A stretch of DNA of 64,000 nt, from positions 1,302,001-1,366,000 of the forward strand of contig BCHS01000002.1 in the NCBI GenBank assembly GCA_039545275.1, read 5' to 3'. The number at the start of each line of letters is the position of its first letter. Within the stretch, counting starts at the first letter, position 1. This document shows positions 54,510-64,000 of the stretch, piece after piece. A program made the translations under genes and the position numbers. The DNA comes from Pseudomicrostroma phylloplanum. Its lineage: Eukaryota > Basidiomycota > Exobasidiomycetes > Microstromatales. Below the pieces are notes generated by a model that was not told the origin of the DNA, made no database searches, and was given only the letters and a program-made list of their open reading frames with translations.

Positions 54510-57500
54510 ATGCCTCTCCTTCGCCTGGAGGTGGACAACTTCAAGTCCTACCGAGGACAGCAGATCATTGGACCTTTCCAAAGCTTCAGTGCCATCAGTG
54601 AGTCTCGAAGAAGCTCCTTTGATACTCATGGGAATCATCATCTCATCACCGTCTCGCTTCCCTCGCATCTCTTGTAGTCGGCCCAAATGGTAGTGGTAAA
54701 TCCAACCTCATGGACGCCATCTCCTTTGTGCTTGGTGTCAAATCAGCACAGCTACGATCAAGCCAGCTCAGAGATGTCATCTTCCGAGGGAGAAGGATGG
54801 GTGGAGATGACGAGGTATCAAGTGATGAAGAAGGCGGGCGGAGCTCAGCTGATGCCACGAAGGCTAGCGTGACCGCCGTATACGAGGATACCAGCGGTAG
54901 GGAGTGGAGATTTCAGAGGAGGTGAGCGGCGCGGTAACAGGAAGCGGATCCCAATTTCAGCATCTGACACCTTCATGCCCTCTTCTCTTAGCATCACGCT
55001 CAACGGAGCCTCAGAGTACCGAGTGAACGGCCGAGTCACGAGCTACAACTCCTATAACGCCACTCTCGAGAAGTTCAGGATCCTGGTCAAAGCCAAGAAC
55101 TTCCTTGTCTTCCAGGGTGACGTCGAAGCCGTAGCTTCACAGAATTCTCGTGATTTGGCGAAGCTCGTCGACCAGATCTCTGGCTCATTGGAGCTGAAAG
55201 AAGAGTACGAGCAAGCAAAGGAAAGGATGGAGAGGAGTCAAGAGGAGAGCGCCAGCGCTTTCCACAAACGCAGGGGGATCAACGGAGAGCTCAAGACCTT
55301 CCGGGAGCAGAAAAGCGAGGCCGAGAAGTGGGAGAGAATGCAAGAGGAGCGAGTGAGTGGCATGCGGCACGAGGGGCAGACATGCTTGACCCAGAGACTG
55401 ATGACTTTTGCCTCCCTGCCTCGGCTCAGGATGCCCACATTCTACAACTGCTCCTGTGGCAACTCTATCACATCGCGGAGAAACTTCAGACTGCCGAAAA
55501 GAGTATCCAAGATCAGAATGGAGAACTACCAAATCTTCGCCGCCAGCAAGGCAGGAAAGAGAAGGACGTAGAGGCTCATCGCAAAGAGGCTGCTTCGGCG
55601 TTGCGAGAGGTCTCAAAGGCCGAGCGAGACATCAAAGCAAGGGAGAAGGAGATCGAAGAGAAGCAGCCGACGTTGGATGCCCTTGATGAGCGGACTGCTC
55701 ACTCGCAACGTAGGATTGCTGCTGCTGGTACCATCATCGCAGATGTCGAGAGAGACCTTGTGCGCTCTCGAGCCGACCTCGCGAAGATGGAACGAGACTA
55801 TCAGAACGCAAGAGAAGCTGCGCAACGAGCCGAAGATGCCGAAAGGGAGCGAGGCGAAGGAATGAGCCTGAGCGAGGCAGACCTAGAGGAGTATCACAAT
55901 CTCCGAGCAGAGGCTTCAACACGCAAGGCCTCGGAGCGCCAACAGCTCGACACCTTGAGGAGGCAGCTCCGAGCCCAGCAGACTACGCTCCAGTCTCTCG
56001 AAGACAAAGCAAAGCAGCTGGATCGCGCTCAGGACAAGCTGGAAGGCGAGACCGAAGTCGCCCAGGAGAAGAAGGCGGCTCTGGAATCCAGGCGAACAGA
56101 GCTAGAGAACAAGCTGCAAGAGGCCCGGACCCAGCTCAATACTCTGCAAGCAGAGCGAACCCGTATTGGCAAGCGAGAGACCGAACTCAACGACACATTG
56201 CAGACTTGCTACACGAAGCTCATTCAAGCAGGCAATGAAGCTCGCGAGTCGGAGCGAGAGGCCAAGATGAAGGAGACCTTTGCAGCCCTTGCCAAGATCT
56301 TCCCTGGCGTCAAGGGTCGCCTCGTCGATCTGTGCAAACCTACACAGCACAAGTACAATCTTGCCATCACCACTGTTCTCGGTCGCAACACTGATGCAAT
56401 CATTGTCGAACGAGAAAAGACGGCCATTGACTGCATCGAGTATCTCCGCAACCAGCGCGCCGGACAAGCTACTTTCTTACCTTTGGACAGCATCCAAGCA
56501 AAGCCAATCAATGATCGTCTCCGCTCAGTCGCAAAGGGAGCTCGATTGGCCATTGATGTCATCCAATTCGATGCCTCCTTGGAGAGGGCAATGCAGTACG
56601 TCTGTGGCAATGCTCTCGTGTGTGACTCGATGCAAGTCGCTCGAGATATCAGCTATGAAAAGGCCGTCGACGCTAAGACGGTCACCTTGGAGGGTACCAT
56701 CATTCATCGCTCTGGTCTCATCACCGGTGGTCAATCAGATGACAGAGGCGGAAAGCGATTCGAGGAGCGAGAAGTGCAGGGTCTGCAGCGCCAGAAGCAG
56801 CAATGCATGGACGAGCTCAAGGCCCTCGCAGTCGAGCGTCGAGCTCTGCTGACGGAGGAGTCACTGGTCGCTCGCATCGGAGAGTGTGAGACCCAACTCA
56901 CGGCCTTGAACGACGACATCTCCGCCGCTACTAGTCGCCTGACTGGGCTCCAGACCGAGCTGGCCAATGTCAAGAAGCAGATCAGAGAGAACCGTCCCAG
57001 GGTCGACAGCGCTCGTTTTACCGTGGAGTCGACTCAGACTCAGATGAATGCTCTCACGGAAATTGTCAATGCTGACGACGACGAGCTTTTCGCAAGCTTC
57101 TGCGAGCGCATTGGCGTAGCCGACATTCGCGAGTATGAAGAGCGACAGTTGCAAGTCCTGGAACGCCAGAAGGACGCCCGACTGGAGTTTGAGACGCAGA
57201 TGAAGAGACTTGAGCATCAGATCAAATTCATCAAGTCACAAATCACTGCTCAGGAGGATCGATTGTCCACGAATCGTCGAGTCGTAGAGAAGGAGACTGA
57301 ACGAATCCAGAGGATTGCAGAAGAGAAGGCGGAAGCACAGCAAGCAATCAACGAGATTAGGGCAGACATCGCCACCCGTGAGGAGCGACTGGCTGCTCTC
57401 AAGACTACCTCGGACGACAAAGCTCAGGCCTTGTCGGATGCCAAAAAGGAACTCAATAGGGCTTCCAAGGCTCTTGATGGAGCCATGAAGGAGGTCGCCA

Positions 57501-58435
57501 CGCTCAACGATCAGATGGAGCGACTCGCAGCGCAGAGGACCGAGATCTACAGGAGGTGTCGCTTGGAAGAGATTGATCTGCCGCTGCTCAAGGGCTCACT
57601 GAGCAAAGTCTCGCTTGAAGACAACCCAGAAGCTGCTCCGATGGACATTGACGATGATGTCACCCAGAGGGCTATCAATGTGCCAGACTTTGGTCTTGAC
57701 GTCGACTTTTCAGACCTGGACGATGCCGCAAAAGAAGACGGAGGCGCCGGTATGGAAGCAGAGCTCAAAGACCAGATCGACAAGGTCGTCGGCCAGATTG
57801 AGAAGATGGCGCCCAACATGAAGGCCGCGGATCGACTTGGAGACACCGAGGCTCGCTTCAAGGAGACCGAAAGGGAGTTTGAGAACTCTCGCAAGGAATC
57901 TGCCGCTGCAAAGACTGCCTTCAACGACATCAAGAAGAGGCGATGTGACTTGTTCAACAAGGCCTTCAACCACATCTCGGGCCGCATCGACTCTGTCTAC
58001 AAGGACCTCACCAAGGGCAAAGCAGCGCCAGCCGGAGGAGTGGCCTACCTCAGCTTGGAGGACACGGAAGAGCCATACCTGTCTGGTGTCAAGTACCACG
58101 CTATGCCGCCCATGAAGCGCTTCAGAGACATGGACCAGCTCAGTGGTGGTGAGAAGACAATGGCTGCTCTGGCCCTCCTCTTTTGCGTAGCGACCTTTGC
58201 TCCACCGCCGTTCTTTGTTCTAGACGAGGTCGACGCCGCCCTCGACTCGCAGAACGTGGCCAAGGTAGCCGCCTACATCCGTAGCCGTGCCAGGCCCGAG
58301 TTCCAATTCATCGTCATCTCTCTCAAGGCCTCGCTGTACGAGAGGGCAGAGGGTCTGGTGGGTGTATACAGGAAGACGGAGGAGGATCAGAACTCTTCGG
58401 CTTCCTTGACGCTGGATCTGGAGAAGTACCAGTGA
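54510..58435 (+). CDS. SMC1: Cohesin ATPase subunit SMC1
   Basis: Exons 54510-54597, 54678-54921, 54992-55352 and 55430-58435 give 1,232 residues, the usual SMC1 length. It starts [20 protein letters not shown] and the Walker [21 protein letters not shown] is formed across the first splice (Gly31-Ser38). [38 protein letters not shown] and LVDQISGS follow. The hinge lies at about 520-680 ([47 protein letters not shown]), separating two long coiled coils. The ABC signature [17 protein letters not shown] is at about 1134 and Walker [19 protein letters not shown] at about 1157. An acidic insertion ([11 protein letters not shown], about 57-75) follows Walker A. It pairs with SMC3 in the cohesin ring. 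Confidence 0.96.
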
Positions 58436-58999
58436 GCGAGTGGGACACAAGGATCTTCCCTCGGCCTTATTGCCTGGCTCTGCTCACGTCTCCGTTTGAT
58501 CTTTCTGTTCGAGAGGCTTGTCTCCTCTTTTGGGCTGCGATTGCCCTCTTGTTGTACTGTACCTTACGTGTCGCTGCGTCGAACGATTTGATTTCTGCAG
58601 AACAGGAAGCTAGAGAGATACCGTACATGGGCGAAGATGAAATAGTCCGGATCCGGACGGAGGCAGGTGCCGTAGCTCTCGCGATCGTGAAGGCTGTGAC
58701 CGTGAGTCTCGCGATGGAGTCATCGCAGCGAGCCATCGTATTGAGCGAGATGGCGTCACAGAGCAGTACCCTGCTATCGTGCACCCAGTGCCGCCGGGAC
58801 CGACTAGGCAGTGAAGGAGCCGGCGCCCTGGCCCACCATGCCTTGACCGACGCCGCCCTAGAGTTCTCCGCCTCTTGCCTGAGCAACGTTGCTGCCCTGA
58901 CATGTGCGTTCCTGAAAGCTGTGCAGCCGCGCTCTCCTGTTCACCAGCTCTCAGAGAGCACAGCAATCCTCTTGCCCATGGTCCGGCAGTCGCATCTCG

Positions 59000-59065
<66 letters not shown>

Positions 59066-59840
59066 CCTCCCCTTCCACCACGCCACGCAGCCACATGACT
59101 TCGCCACACATGTGCTCCTGATCCTGATGGGGCAGCCACCTCGTGCGTGTCAGCGCGACGTCGAAGGAGCACGAGCCGCAAGCTTTACGCCGCGTCTGCA
59201 GCAAGCCGGAGTCGTAGCAAGTCGAGGTGAGTTGAAAAGAGCCGCCCATTCCCCGTTGGATGCTGTAGGCCCCGGTCTTTTGGCAAGCTCTCAAGGCTTG
59301 CGAAGTCTATCGTCATTCATTCGGTCCACCCCTACACTCAGGTGCAGGGTCAGGGTCAACACCAGCCATCTCTAACGGCGAATCGGACCAGTACCTTACC
59401 GACGATGACTCGCGATCTCTACGGCCAGATGGGAGACCACTGCCTGCCGCTGTCGAGCAAGCGAATACTGCGATCTGAAAACTCATACATAACCATCTCC
59501 CGCTGACCCACAAGTGATCCCCCTACCTCTCAGGATACGAAGAACTCAAAGGGGCCGCACAAGACTCGGAAGTGAGGGACAAGCAGATTCAGGGTGAGTG
59601 AAACGCGAGCGCCACTCTCAGAAACTGTGCCTACTCTGCGACAATGGGTCGTCTGACTGTATACAATGTTACTCCTTCACTCAACGACAGAATCATCACA
59701 AGCGGACTCGCTTCGCAGGCGAAGGCATTGTCAAGCAACGCACAGCCACATTCTTCGCTTCTGTACGCACAACCGTCGTACCCTCAAGCTTGTACATACC
59801 CACAAGGTCGTCACCAGGCATTGTCAGTCGACGATGCCGT
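58436..59840. other. Gene-poor region with long poly-C tract
   Basis: This stretch begins the unusual right end of the window. It contains the SMC1 3' UTR, the 63-C homopolymer, and after about 59,340 several short exon-like open pieces (near 59362-59478 and 59528-59593, the latter ending at a GTGAGT donor) that may belong to the broken gene copy further right. No intact gene is supported. Confidence 0.45.
59000..59062. repeat. Uninterrupted homopolymer of 63 C residues
   Basis: C occupies every position from 59000 to 59062 and is followed by the C-rich TCCCCTCCCCTTCC. The complementary G strand would form very stable quadruplexes. Its exact length is likely unreliable in any assembly. Confidence 0.95.
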
Positions 59841-59846
59841 TGAGCA

Positions 59847-60285
59847 AGCGAGGCGCGGGAACTTGTCTATCTGGTCTTCCTTCTCAACGCTGAAGATTCT
59901 CAAGACCAACCGTCTCAATGGTGGAACAGAGACTACTCTACACTGCGCAACCGCAAGCCAATAGTCTATGTCAATCACCTGCTCCAAGAAGCAACGAGCG
60001 CGCTACACCTGCTCGGCGTTGCCCCCGTCAAGCCTGACGAGCCCGTGAACAGCGATGCCGAAGCTTTTGCAGCTTCTGAAGACCTCCTCCCACACTGGGC
60101 CGAAGGACAAATCGGTCACAGATATCAACTCGTACTCTCTAACCACTCGTCCTGAGAGAGTCTACCGCTCCTGTGATTCGCCGCACACGCAAGCCCCCCG
60201 CGCCGGAGCCGGACACACCACCTTTGGCCTGACGCGACTCCACTTTCGAAAGCACCTCAACTGGGCCAGGAAGGCATGGGCATGA
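59847..60285 (+). pseudogene. Broken copy of the C-terminal domain found beside the GIY-YIG gene
   Basis: An open frame at 59847-60155 reads ARELVYLVFLLNAEDSQDQ, PSQWWNRDYSTLRNRKPIVY, VNHLLQEATSALHLLGVAPV and continues to SNHSS before a TGA. The match with the segment at about 62180-62430 is clear (LRNRK, then LL-EA-SAL, then VAPVKPDEPVN against VVPKKPREPSN), and 15 consecutive bases around LRNRK are identical. After the TGA the similarity continues in a different frame from CCT 60151 to a stop ending at 60285 (PERVYRSCDSP, then GHTTFGLTRLHFRKHL). Upstream, a frame change is needed near AVEQ (about 59838) to match the other copy. I therefore read it as a frameshifted relic. The original start was not found. 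Confidence 0.55.
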
Positions 60286-60477
60286 GTAGAGGCACTTTTG
60301 GGTGGCTGGCGGAGCTGCGACAGGCGCAGATCAAGTATCGTGATCGCAAAGTGAAGCCTTTGGCCTCCCTTTTCCCTCATACGATTCACAAAGATACCCT
60401 CATACGACTGCCTTCACTGCCGTCGCCATTCACTGTCGTCGTACACAGACGACACATCATGTACAACACTCGCTCTT

Positions 60478-62084
60478 ATGCTACCCGGGCCGCGCTCAAA
60501 GCGCCCGGCTCCGTCTGATGATGAAAGTGATGGGAAGCACGAGGAAGACGAAATTGATGGCGTGAGTCTAACACCTCAGAGGCCTCGAGTCTTTTTTCGT
60601 CTTGTAACAAGACTACCTTGCTCACATTCACCTTTCTTGAGGTAGCAGGAGATGGACGAGGACACGGCTGGCTAAGTCCAGTCAACCGACTGGTCGGCTG
60701 GATCACTGACGAAGGGACTACAGTATATGCGGGTCTACCGCCGGCGAGACCTCTTGTGTCTGACCTTCTGCCGTGATGTGCCACTCGTGCCATGCTCATA
60801 GGCAGGACGACGTCGACGACCATGGCTCCGACAATGATTCCGATGATGACTACAACGATGAAGCGTGGAGTCGAGAAGAGTCTGAGGACAGCGATCTCGA
60901 GGATGAGGAAGCCGAGGAACTCGACGAAGAAGGTGAGTAGCCTCAGAGCTTGCACGTCCCTGCGCATGCGACATGTGACCTGACTCATCGGATGTCCCTT
61001 TCATTCCTCGTGTCTAAAGTGCTGGACGCGGAGAAGGTACCCCAAGACGCGCCGGTACCTGCGTTCGAGGATGTAGAGGGGGACGATGACGGTGAGTGCT
61101 GAGATTCACGTAGGGCCTACACGATGCAGGCTGACTTCAACTCCACGTCGCTTCTCCTGTCCGACATTGAACACAGATTTCTTGCTCAGCATCAGACCTG
61201 CGATTGAAGAAGACACGTCTCGACAACAATTGATCTTAGACTTAGCGTGCGCAATCGACTTCAATCGCCACTTGGACTGCGTTGCAAACTGCGAAGTTAC
61301 TGCTCGTCTATGGTGCGAGGCGCATCCTCTCGACATATCCACCTTGGTGGTCGGATGGATGTCAGACGCGGCTGTCGCCTACATCCTGGGCTCCAGTAGT
61401 ATCTCCGACGTCGAGGCAGCCGACACTTGGAACGGTACTGGCATCTACGAGCTCTCGCAGAGCTGTGATGCGCAGCGCACCGGCAAGTACATTGGCAAAA
61501 GTGACATATCCATTGCTAACAGGATGAAAGGCCACCGGGCGGCAAAGAAGACCAAGAACTCCTCCCTTTACCGCCACCTTCGAGCTTTTCAAGCTCGCGA
61601 ATTCCACGAGCTCCTGCTTGTGCCAATTCCGTCTGCCCTGCCTCAGTGGTTTCGCAGTCTATGGAGACACTTGGCCCCCCGCACAGCTCTGCAGTATAGC
61701 GAGCCTCTGAGCTCCATTGTCATGAGATCTTCATTCGTCTCGATGGTGGAGGCAGCGTTCATTGCGCTGCGACGATCGTTTCGCAAGCACCGACCTTACG
61801 AGGAAATTGCCCACCAGACGTTTCGGACGCCAGCTGGGACAATTGGACTCAACTCTACTCCCGGTACGGAGAATAGCACGGCTTATGTGTTGGGACTGCT
61901 GCACTTTTGTGCTGGCTATCGCCCAGCGGTGGAGATCTTACGATCCCAACTCTTGAACCAGCTCGCGGTGGAGCCAGGCGGTCTACCCCAGCCGCGCCTG
62001 AAGAAGCGGGACAAGTACGACAAGATCGGCCACGTCTGGTCGTGGCGGTTGCCAGGCATGGTCTCAGTCATCGCACTGCCATGA
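60478..62084 (+). CDS. GIY-YIG nuclease-like protein with acidic N terminus
   Basis: Proposed exons 60478-60561, 60806-60932, 61020-61091 and 61177-62084 give 396 residues; all donors are GTGAGT and all phases agree. Exons 1-3 encode a very acidic leader (PAPSDDESDGKHEEDEIDG, then DDVDDHGSDNDSDDDYND). Exon 4 carries a GIY-YIG-type arrangement: GTGIYEL (Gly183-Tyr185), KYIGKS (Tyr199-Gly201), NRMKGH (Arg210), MVEAAFI (Glu286) and GLNSTPG (Asn320), i.e. candidates for every catalytic position of the fold. The region before it (LILDLACAIDFNRHLDCVAN) is unrecognised. The first intron is long (244 nt) and may hide another exon. After the TGA at 62082-62084 the same frame meets a TAA and then continues into sequence homologous to the relic on the left, so the original protein was probably longer. 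Confidence 0.55.
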
Positions 62085-62909
62085 GCGGAGGCATAACTCT
62101 TCGGCTTGCGCTTGGATGCAGGCAAAGGGGCGTACCGGCTCGAAGTACGAGTCGAGCACGAGCCAGGTTCTCGGGCGGTCGAGCAGATGACAACAGAGTA
62201 TGTGGCCCAATACGAGGGAGTCAGAATCCAGCTCAGGATTCACGACGCGAAAGGAGCACTCGGAGACTGGTTTCCCTTGCGCAACCGCAAGCAGACGGAC
62301 TGGATCGATTATCTCCTGCGAGAGGCGATGAGTGCGCTTCGCCTGTTCAGTTGTTCCAAAGAAGCCTAGGGAACCTTCAAACACCAATATCAAGACCTCA
62401 CCGACGTCTGACCCCCTCCTCGCTCGGCAGCGTCTGCTGCAGTCCCTCGCCGACGGGCATCTCCACACGTCGGCGCAGACGAAGATCGACACGTGGACCA
62501 ATGACAGCGGAGCTCAGGAGAGGACCTACAATAGACTCCGTATCACTCTCCCTCGGTCGGGCGAAGAAGCGGACCTGATTATCGCGAATGTTTCTTTCCT
62601 CTCTAAAGTCCGCGTAGGCCACACCGGGGTAGCCGTTGCGTTGCGATTTTGGAGCCAATTGAAGGAGCCACCGCCCTTGCCGCAAGACTTCAGTTCTCTA
62701 CCAATTTCATTGTCGCCTGCAGCGAAGAGACTACTTAAGCGGTCTGTACACACCTCGGGCAAGCACCATTGGTCGATGCTACACCTCTCCGTCTGCGACA
62801 GCTGGTCGAAGGGACCCTGCAAGCCCGGTGCTCCTTGCAGGCGGACGGCTATCAGTGTCTGCTCAGCCCGAAGCTCATGACAAAACTCGGGGTGGTGATT
62901 CACAAGTAA
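62085..62909 (+). pseudogene. Separated C-terminal domain downstream of the GIY-YIG gene, frameshifted
   Basis: Directly after the TGA and a TAA (62094), the frame of the GIY-YIG exon reopens at 62097 and reads GKGAYRLEVRVEHEPGSRAV, then EYVAQYEGVRIQLRIHDAKG and WFPLRNRKQTDWIDYLLREA, MSALRLF. Near 62345 homology moves to the next frame (VVPKKPREPSN, LLQSLADGHL, SGAQERTYNRLRITLP, GHTGVAVALRFWSQL). Near 62740 it moves back to the first frame, ending LRLRQLVEGTLQARCSLQAD, GYQCLLSPK and a TAA at 62907-62909. Two compensating single-base shifts plus two in-frame stops argue for decay. No intron with usable borders explains all of them, although a GC donor near 62054 to the CAG at 62121 could remove the two stops. 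Confidence 0.5.
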
Positions 62910-64000
62910 CGGCCTGTCGATGTGTCCCAGCGCTTCCTTTGGCACTTACTAGTCGAACAAAAGGTGCCGAAGGCTGCGCGAGTCGAAGCTCCGACAATGT
63001 GGGCAACCGTCAACACAAGCACGCCCAAGAGAGCCCGGGACATGCAAGAAATGTGTGACAAATGGGCCGCTTTCCAACGATCGGAGAAGTGATCCTTCCG
63101 CTGGTCCGCAGGCGGGGTTCTCGTCTTTGTTCCTGCCTCCTCGCCTCCTACCGTGTCTTCTCCCAGTCGATTCTACTAGTCAATCGGGAGAAGAGATGCC
63201 CACCGCAGCGTCGTTCCGCATACAGGCCCCGTATGTTGACGTAGACTCAGGTCACGCATCAAATCCTCGCGTTTTCGTAGACTCTCATCCCATTGTAGTT
63301 CGCTTCCTGATCACTCTCCTTGCTTTCGGCCATGTGATCATCGCTAAAGAGTTCGAGCACGCAAGCCGATCGTCTTCGTTGATCAATACAGCGTGCTATC
63401 ACACACGGGGTGCTGCGTGTCTCCTTCTCACCGTTTCTCCTTCTTACAATGTTCCTTTCTTACCTTGCACATTACGAAGCTCCTAGCGCCTGAGGGCTCC
63501 CGACACTGAGTTTACAAGCCTTTGCACGGTGAGGGAAAGACGAAAGGCAACGTCCCTGAAGCATTGGGTACCGGAAAGGACGCGAAAGTCGCGATGTACA
63601 GCAACAACTCGTGCGGGACCAAAGCCACGGCTGACGCTGTTACTTCGATGATAGACGTTTCACAAGGTATTCATGAATGGTGGATCGAACAGGTTATCGA
63701 AGTCGGGAAGATGATGGCATTGGGGGCGGTGAGACAAGTGCTATAGGGGTGTGATGCTGACGTTACCTAAGGGAACCAACAACGCTTCGTGGGCGGGTGG
63801 TGACAGCCACTCATTTCCTACCCATTCGGGCTGCACCGAGAGGGGAAGGAGGGAAGTCACCTTCTGCCACCACCTTCCTTCTGAAGCATCTTGATGTGGC
63901 CCTTGTGATGAATGATTCCCTTTGCGCGCTTGCTTGCTGTGCGGCATGTGTTTCGTCGCCATATGACTGGGTAGGATGTCCCGACTGCGAGCGTCTGCAG
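62910..64000. other. Gene-poor right end, no recognised gene
   Basis: The longest frame (63055-63486, plus strand) shows no domain, and a 73-codon frame at 63522-63746 lacks an ATG. The sequence has a more mixed base composition than the housekeeping block. No telomeric TTAGGG repeats, tRNA or transposon termini are visible. Confidence 0.45.

Noticed and set aside
58432..59121. 229-codon plus-strand frame overlapping the SMC1 stop codon
   Set aside because: It starts in another frame inside the SMC1 terminus, has no recognisable domain and runs into the poly-C tract; most likely 3' UTR.
58941..59375. Overlapping frames with poly-Pro or poly-Gly runs across the C63 tract
   Set aside because: They exist only because a homopolymer has no stops; flanking residues show no domain or codon bias.
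60476..60988. 170-codon minus-strand frame with a long hydrophobic stretch opposite the GIY-YIG leader exons
   Set aside because: It is the antisense of GAT/GAC/GAA-rich acidic codons, which reads as Ile/Val/Leu/Phe; the plus strand has matched splice sites and phases.
1..64000. CRISPR arrays, bacterial operons, riboswitches, rRNA or tRNA genes
   Set aside because: None were seen; intron-rich eukaryotic genes throughout make bacterial features irrelevant, and I found no cloverleaf-like sequence in the spacers on reading.
1..64000. A secondary-metabolite or effector gene cluster
   Set aside because: No polyketide synthase, NRPS, terpene cyclase, P450 or small secreted Cys-rich genes occur; the Zn2Cys6 gene is not next to biosynthetic genes.

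Overview
The window is nuclear DNA from a filamentous or yeast-like fungus, most probably a basidiomycete and plausibly Ustilaginomycotina. The evidence is protein-coding genes interrupted by short introns (about 70-100 nt, donors mostly GTGAGT, acceptors CAG or TAG), GC-rich codon use, long Ser/Ala/Gly/acidic low-complexity insertions inside conserved proteins, and the eukaryotic housekeeping families present. The placement below phylum is inference; no rRNA, tRNA, organellar or telomeric sequence was seen. I reconstructed the exon structures by eye from splice consensus, frame continuity and knowledge of the families.

Positions 1-18,808 hold the 5' end of the exocyst gene EXO70 (running off the left edge), a TMEM242-like mitochondrial membrane protein, a Zn2Cys6 protein, a repeat-rich gene-poor stretch (3.9-6.3 kb), a DUF2461 protein, a membrane-anchored alpha/beta hydrolase, the retromer subunit VPS29, a NIPA-type magnesium transporter, TAF9, SPO7 and a divergent protein tyrosine phosphatase. 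Positions 20,010-33,000 hold an INCENP (Aurora B scaffold) gene divergent from a short-chain dehydrogenase, an unrecognised multi-pass membrane protein with a frame break near its N terminus, and a large EH-like protein.

Positions 33,152-58,435 are a dense housekeeping block: TTI1 (TTT complex), SGF29 (SAGA reader), SEC17/alpha-SNAP, UBC13, an unrecognised Cys-rich protein, a SAPS-domain phosphatase regulator, a MAK32-like PfkB kinase, a WBP11-like splicing factor, a Cwc23/DNAJC17-like J protein and cohesin SMC1. Most neighbours are arranged head-to-head or tail-to-tail with short spacers. Several genes serve chromosome segregation and genome maintenance (INCENP, SMC1, TTI1) or transcription and splicing (TAF9, SGF29, WBP11, Cwc23), but they look like ordinary scattered housekeeping genes and not a pathway cluster.

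The right end (58.4-64.0 kb) differs. It is gene-poor, contains an uninterrupted run of 63 C residues, and carries a GIY-YIG nuclease-like gene with an acidic N terminus. Two homologous but broken segments, both sharing an LRNRK-containing C-terminal domain, flank it. This looks like a decaying, locally duplicated accessory gene family and is the most unusual part of the window.
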